Shown: piece after piece, positions 59,301 through 64,000 of the stretch
Numbering within the stretch: the stretch's first letter is position 1
Layout of the letters: each line of letters begins with the position of its first letter
Origin: Diadema setosum
Lineage: Eukaryota; Echinodermata; Echinoidea; Diadematoida; Diadematidae
DNA length: 64,000 nt
NCBI GenBank assembly: GCA_033980235.1
Contig: CM067070.1
Location: 7,022,195-7,086,194, forward strand
Direction: 5' to 3'
Translations under genes and position numbers: made by a program
The notes under the pieces: model-generated
The model's input: the letters and a program-made list of their open reading frames with translations, nothing else
What the model was told of the DNA's origin: nothing
Databases searched by the model: none

Positions 59301-59699
59301 TTAAAGGGATGGTACAGTTTCTGTTGAGATGGGGCTTCAGGGTTTCAATTTCTTTTGATGATGATTTTTTAGATGATGAGAGACCTCTTATGAAATATGA
59401 AAGCGCATATAATTCCAAGAGGAATTCCAAGTTTATTTGATGAAAATTGGCTTTGAAATAGCTGAGATATCCAATACAAACGATTCTTATAAAAAGTGGA
59501 ATCCACCTTTAATTAGGATTGCTTTATTTGACTTTTTTGTGGATATCCCAGCCATTTCCAGACCAATTTTCATCAAGTAAACTCTGAATTCCTCTTTGAA
59601 TTGTATGCTCTTTAAAATTTCATAAAGTGGTTTCTAAGTATCTTGCAAAAAGTTATAAGCTGAATCCTTGCCTCAACAGATACTGTACCATCCCTTCAA
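59301..59699. mobile_element. MITE family A, copy 5 (most complete)
   Basis: TTAAAGGGATGGTACAGTTT at the left; ACTGTACCATCCCTTCAA at the right. Both halves pair along nearly the whole 399 bp: TTTGATGAAAATTGGCTTTG near 59437 against CCAATTTTCATCAAGTAAAC near 59562. Useful as the family reference. Confidence 0.85.
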
Positions 59700-61724
59700 C
59701 TTGACATGATGCACACATTTTTTTTTCCAAAACCATCCACAGGAAGCAAGGTAAACTCTTGGCTGGTGTCCCCAAAAGACAGGAAAGAATTAAAGGGAAG
59801 ATTGCCACACTTGCTCTGATCAATTACTCTTGGAAATATGGAGTAAAAAAAAAAGAAAAAAAAAATAGTACCAACGTGATCAGAAATCCACATCATATCA
59901 GCCCCTAATTTTGTGTGATTGTTACACTGTCGGAAAATCACAGCAAACCTGCTGAAGACCTAACAAGTCTGTAATCGGAAAAATTGCCATTTTGGTCCTG
60001 GTTGGCCCGATAGTCAGTGGAATACTGCTTCTACTTGGATTAACAAAGTGTTTTTCCAAGCTGTATATATCAATTTGTACAAAGGAATAAGTACATGTCA
60101 TTTACAAGAAACATCGCTGCTGGAGTGACAAAACCTTGTACAGTATCACATATTATTGTAAAATGTTCAGGAGGGTGAAAAAGCATGGCTGCCAAAGCGC
60201 TATTTCAAATTTTTTCTTTGACATGCTGTGGTGGTTTCATTTTGGGGTAGGACAGCTAGGATTTGGACAGGACATCATTTGACTGATTATCTGACAATCG
60301 ATCCAAAAAAGTGATTTCCACCAAATTTCATATACGAGGTCTTGTCACCCCAGCGACAATAGGCACCCTTCGTCTACCATGTGAGACAGTTTAATACAAA
60401 GACAAGTCTGTAGTGACAATCCAAACACACACACTCCAAACACTATGTGAGGTCAGACCCTTTAAAGACTTAAAAACCGCCTCTGCGACTCTGTGTCTCC
60501 ACTACCCAGTCACCTTTCTTTCCATGCCCTCATCGAAACCTACTCTCTTTCTCTCTCTAAGGAGTAAAGTCTCCTTAAAGAAAGAGGCTGGGCAATGGAA
60601 AATAAAAAGAAAGTATGAAGAATTTAAAGAATGAAAGAAACATTCTTGTGGATGTCATTGTACCAACCAGAGTAGTCTCCTACAGATAATGTGCTGTTCT
60701 ATGGGTGCATTCTTCATCCCAGAATTTTCTCACACTAGCTACAAATAGGAAAAAAAAACACCACTTGACAATAGTTTTGATTCCATTGTCCACCCATGTC
60801 GCCCATCCTCCAGAGAAAAACAACTGACGTGGACGTAATGACATGCAGTTTTGATTCCCTTCTTGTGCTAATCACATTTCTGTTCTTTCTATGAAAGGAT
60901 TTTGATTTCTAGCAAACCAACTGCAGGAAACTCAAATATATATTAACAAAATCACAACTTATATGTACATTAAATACATACATCAGACACAGACAAGGCT
61001 ACCTTTTCGTGTTGTTGCGACCCAAGCCTAGGATTATCATCCACAGAAAGTGCAGCCAAATACAATTTTGTGGGACTGGGAGCAATGGGGAGGGAAGGGT
61101 ACCCTGATGTAAACAATACACAAGTGACCAAGTCGTAGCAAATGTTCTGTTACACTGGATTTTGCATCACCTGCTGCAATGATGATGATGGTAGATATCA
61201 GTCCCACACATGCATATCTGCGTAAGCATTACCATCTTCTCTGAACTAGGGACCCATAGCGAATTGAATATCACCATACCATAGTACAAACAGTGCTGGT
61301 ATCCACAGTTACGCATCACAACTCATCCTTCCCACTTCCAAGCCCTATTCATCCTCATGGTTCCCTTGCTATTCAGCGCATTTTAAACCCTTCCCCCACC
61401 CCAAACCAGCTTTAAAGGCCATATCATGACAGCACAGGTCTGTCGCATTAACCATCCATCCCCGACTCTTGGCAACTACATTTCAGCTGTTTACTCTAGG
61501 CCTGCCCTCAATGCATAAGTCTTTTATATTCGTCATTATCCCCCCAAAAAAAAAACAAAACAAAAACAAAACAAACAAACAAATAAAAAAAAAAACAGTA
61601 AATACCCAAACTTTCCATAATATATATCGAATAGACTTCTCAGCTCCAACCTGAGAAATTTGATTCACTGTGAGGATTTTCACTCCTCTTCCAGTTATTG
61701 CTACCCTAAATCCTTGCACTCGCC
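59700..61724. other. Downstream of IFT46; no gene recognised
   Basis: May include the IFT46 3' UTR (minus strand). A-runs at 59845-59865 and (AAAC)n at 61550-61595. Short open frames only. Confidence 0.45.
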
Positions 61725-61996
61725 GGCAAAGCCAAGCCAAGCCCAGCTCCGCCCAGCCTCGTTGAGCCCCATCAGGCCCCGCCCAGCCCCACCCAGCCTC
61801 ATTGAGCCCTATCAGGTCCTGCCCAGCCCCGCTCAGCCCTGTCCTCATTGTACTCATCTATCGGGTTCATCGTCCCCAGCCAAGCCAAGCCCAACTCCGC
61901 CCAGCCCCGGTGAGCCCCATCAGGCCCCACCCAGCCCCGCCCGGCCCCACCCAGCCCTGTCCTCATAGAACTAATCTATCGGGTTCATCGTCATCC
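61725..61996. repeat. GCCCAGCC minisatellite duplicating the end of IFT46
   Basis: GCCAAGCCAAGCCCA, GCCCCATCAGGCCC, CAGCCCTGTCCTCAT and TATCGGGTTCATCGTC occur in the same order twice, with the last word at 61859 and 61977 (118 bp apart). The right-hand copy contains the IFT46 stop codon and last codons, so the repeat extends from coding sequence into the 3' flank. Shorter GCCCAGCCCC units are repeated within each copy. Confidence 0.8.
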
Positions 61997-63499
61997 CCTC
62001 CTTCGGCTCCTCGTTTCAATGCGTTGTCCAACTTGTTCTCCTCTGCTAGGCTCTTGAAATGCTGCACGGAGACAAATATATATATATATATATATAAATA
62101 TTATGTAAATATATGAATGAATGAATGAATGAATGAATGAATGGATGGATGGATGGATGGATGGATGGATAGATGGATGGATAGATGAATGAATGAATGA
62201 ATGAATGAATAAATGGATGAATAAATGAATGAATGAACTAATTTATGAACGAATGAAAAAGGTGCAACAATAAATGAATGTAATAAACATGTAAAACATA
62301 AGATAATGAACATTGAAAAGATAAATGAGTGAATGAATGATAAGAGAAAAGAATAAACGTACAGAAACAAACAGATGAAAACATAAAGAATTAAATGAAT
62401 AAACACAGGAGGAAAGAAAGATAGAAAGAAATCACACGTGGACATTGAGAGTTATCAACACTTTATATTACATACTAGTCTCTATAAATATTGGTTGGTG
62501 ATTGGTCATAATGCAATCATAGGAGTGACTAAAGCAGCCAGGATAGAGATAGATTGTTATGATCGCCTTGTCTATCACTGTAATGTAACACTTGACAATC
62601 CTCCAGGAATTATATTTCACCAGCCTGACAACATTTTTGGATCTCCTGGGGAAAACATAACTCTCGAGGGGATGTCAAGTGTCATATTACACCTCTTAAG
62701 ATGAATTATCCACACAGTGTTAAGTGTTACGGACAAGGTGAAATATAATACCAAAAGTTGACTTCACTTTCTAGATCAACAGCTTTTGGATATGCCACAT
62801 TTACGCTATATGGTGGCTCTTGTCTTCAGACACTGTGTATCGTTGTTCATTTGTGAGAATAAACCAGATTAACCTATCAATCAATTCCTGGAAAAAATAC
62901 AAACAAATGTGATAGAAAGTATGATCTTGGCATCGCCAAATTGGCAACTCTAAATCTATTGCACATCTTTGAACTGATGACATCCAGTAGATTTGTTCAA
63001 TGTGCACAAAAAAATGGGAACATTCATCTTCTAAAAATAAGTTGCCAATTTGAGGATCAGTTTTGACTTTGGCAATTACAAAGCTTGTGAAAATTCTGCA
63101 ACTTAAACAAACAATGGGATGTGAGAAATACATGGCTGAAGCAAAAGAAAATTGTAGACTTTACCTAACATGACACTATCAGAAACATAACCTATGCTAT
63201 AAAGATAAAACAGCAGATTTTGAAAACCACAGCAATGCGGTTCTCTGGACCCGACGATTTATTGACGCTGGAATGCAATCCTCACCTGCGAGTTCTTGAA
63301 CTCCGAGTAGAGCGTGAAGAGGACGTGCAGTGCCTGGATCTTGCTCTGGTAGATTGGAATGTCGAGCACGGCGCAGAGGATCTCCACGTACTGCCCGAGG
63401 TCGCAGTCGATGTCCGCGGTCGGGAGGCCCACCGTCTTCAAGAGCTCCTCAAACTCCGGCGGCCACTCTTGCATCAGGTCGTCAATCTCAGGCATGGTC
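61963..63499 (-). CDS. IFT46: Intraflagellar transport protein 46, last two exons (partial)
   Basis: IFT46 belongs to the IFT-B core that carries cargo along the ciliary axoneme. Exon 63286-63499 encodes about 71 residues beginning TMPEIDDLMQEWPPEFEELL and including LPTADIDCDLGQYVEILCA and LFTLYSEFKNSQ, an unmistakable match to the C-terminal IFT46 domain that contacts IFT52. Donor GTGAG at 63285; acceptor AAG at 63502-63500. The terminal exon 61963-62061 (acceptor GCAG) continues HFKSLAEENKLDNALKRG and ends after an acidic DDDEPDR stretch at TGA 61965-61963, in matching phase 0. The intervening intron is 1,224 bp. The N-terminal exons lie beyond 64000. The extreme C-terminus differs from vertebrates, as is usual. 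Confidence 0.95.
62076..62345. repeat. (TA)n, (GAAT)n and (GGAT)n arrays in the last IFT46 intron
   Basis: (TA)n at 62076-62094, then tetranucleotide GAAT and GGAT repeats at 62112-62240 that become degenerate to about 62345. They lie just upstream of the terminal-exon acceptor on the transcribed strand. Confidence 0.9.
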
Positions 63500-64000
63500 C
63501 TTGGGGAGGAGGCAGGAAGGAGGGGTCACAGGTCACAGGTCAAAAATTCTCAAGGTCACAAGGTGGATGTCTAGTATAACAAACTCCTTGGGACCAGTGA
63601 AACCTTTCATTTTTAATTGAAATACTATCACACCAGGGCCCTGTTTCATAAAGCTGTTCGTAAAGTTACGAACAACTTACAAGTGACTGGTGATCAGTTC
63701 TGCTGTGCTATACTTATCACAATTTCCATAATTCAGCACAAGAACTAATCACCAGTCGCTCGTAAGTCGTTCGTAACTTTATGAACAGCTTTATGAAACA
63801 CCCCCCTGGTTTTAAAAATCAAAACACACAACAGAACTTCAAAAGTCTACATAATATTTTTTACCGTCTTTAACGAGAAATCACTGCACGGGCAAAAGAT
63901 AATTCAAGACACTATTGGTCTATAACTGCAAAATCATGACCCTGTATACTAGTACCGTTTTCCTTTCTTCATCACCTGAACTTACACGTAAATAGGCATA
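63500..64000 (-). other. IFT46: IFT46 intron continuing past the window edge
   Basis: No further IFT46 exon is visible before 64000. The intron holds a palindromic MITE at 63634-63808. Confidence 0.6.
63634..63808. mobile_element. Palindromic MITE, CAGGGCCCTGTTTCATAAAG ends
   Basis: The left end CAGGGCCCTGTTTCATAAAG pairs with CTTTATGAAACACCCCCCTG at the right. Inner words CTGTTCGTAAAGTTACGAAC and GTTCGTAACTTTATGAACAG pair as well, as do GACTGGTGAT and ATCACCAGTC. It is related at the termini to 3585-3748. Confidence 0.8.

Noticed and set aside
61660..62116. Pro/Ser-rich plus-strand open frames
   Set aside because: They translate the complement of the IFT46 terminal exon and its GCCCAGCC minisatellite.
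62438..62704. 88-codon plus-strand open frame inside the IFT46 intron
   Set aside because: No family resemblance and no splice or promoter signal. Ordinary intronic open frame.

Overview
The window is animal nuclear DNA. It has spliced genes with GT-AG introns, very low gene density, dense microsatellites and many short non-autonomous transposons. The best guess is a marine invertebrate deuterostome, probably an echinoderm of sea-urchin or sea-star type. That guess rests on the intronless rhodopsin-family receptor, the MITE and SINE families that look familiar from such genomes, and divergent but clear orthologues of MRPL37 and IFT46. It is inference; no taxon-specific marker was found.

Only three genes are firmly supported. 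(1) MRPL37 (mitochondrial ribosomal protein mL37), minus strand, 40719 down to 32951. I could reconstruct eight coding exons with consistent splice phases, giving 447 residues. (2) An intronless class A GPCR, plus strand, 55941-57272, 443 residues. It looks like the orphan GPR21/GPR52 group with a much enlarged third intracellular loop. (3) The 3' end of IFT46 (intraflagellar transport complex B), minus strand, exons 63286-63499 and 61963-62061; the rest lies beyond the right edge. A fourth, weaker candidate is an acidic first coding exon with a PYRYEP motif at 29320-29590 (minus).

Layout. 1-32 kb has no confident gene. It holds the 3' tail of a non-LTR retrotransposon (213-570), a tRNA-derived SINE (9.47 kb), a second SINE type (20.6 kb), several long-inverted-repeat MITEs, pogo-like and piggyBac-like small elements, and long simple-sequence arrays. 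26.5-32.4 kb is a nested cluster of small DNA elements. 32.9-40.7 kb is MRPL37. 41.2-45.4 kb holds two adjacent unclassified DNA elements. The larger is 3,060 bp, with about 480-bp inverted arms built of nested palindromic modules and an exact 8-bp target duplication. 47.6-49.6 kb is a 1,983-bp hAT-like element with an exact 8-bp target duplication and internal tandem repeats. 50-55.9 kb is repeats and unannotated DNA, 55.9-57.3 kb the GPCR, 57.5-61.7 kb MITEs and unannotated DNA, and 61.7-64 kb the IFT46 end.

The genes do not form a pathway (mitochondrial translation, signalling, cilium assembly). The most interesting content is the transposon architecture, mainly the modular foldback element at 42292-45351.
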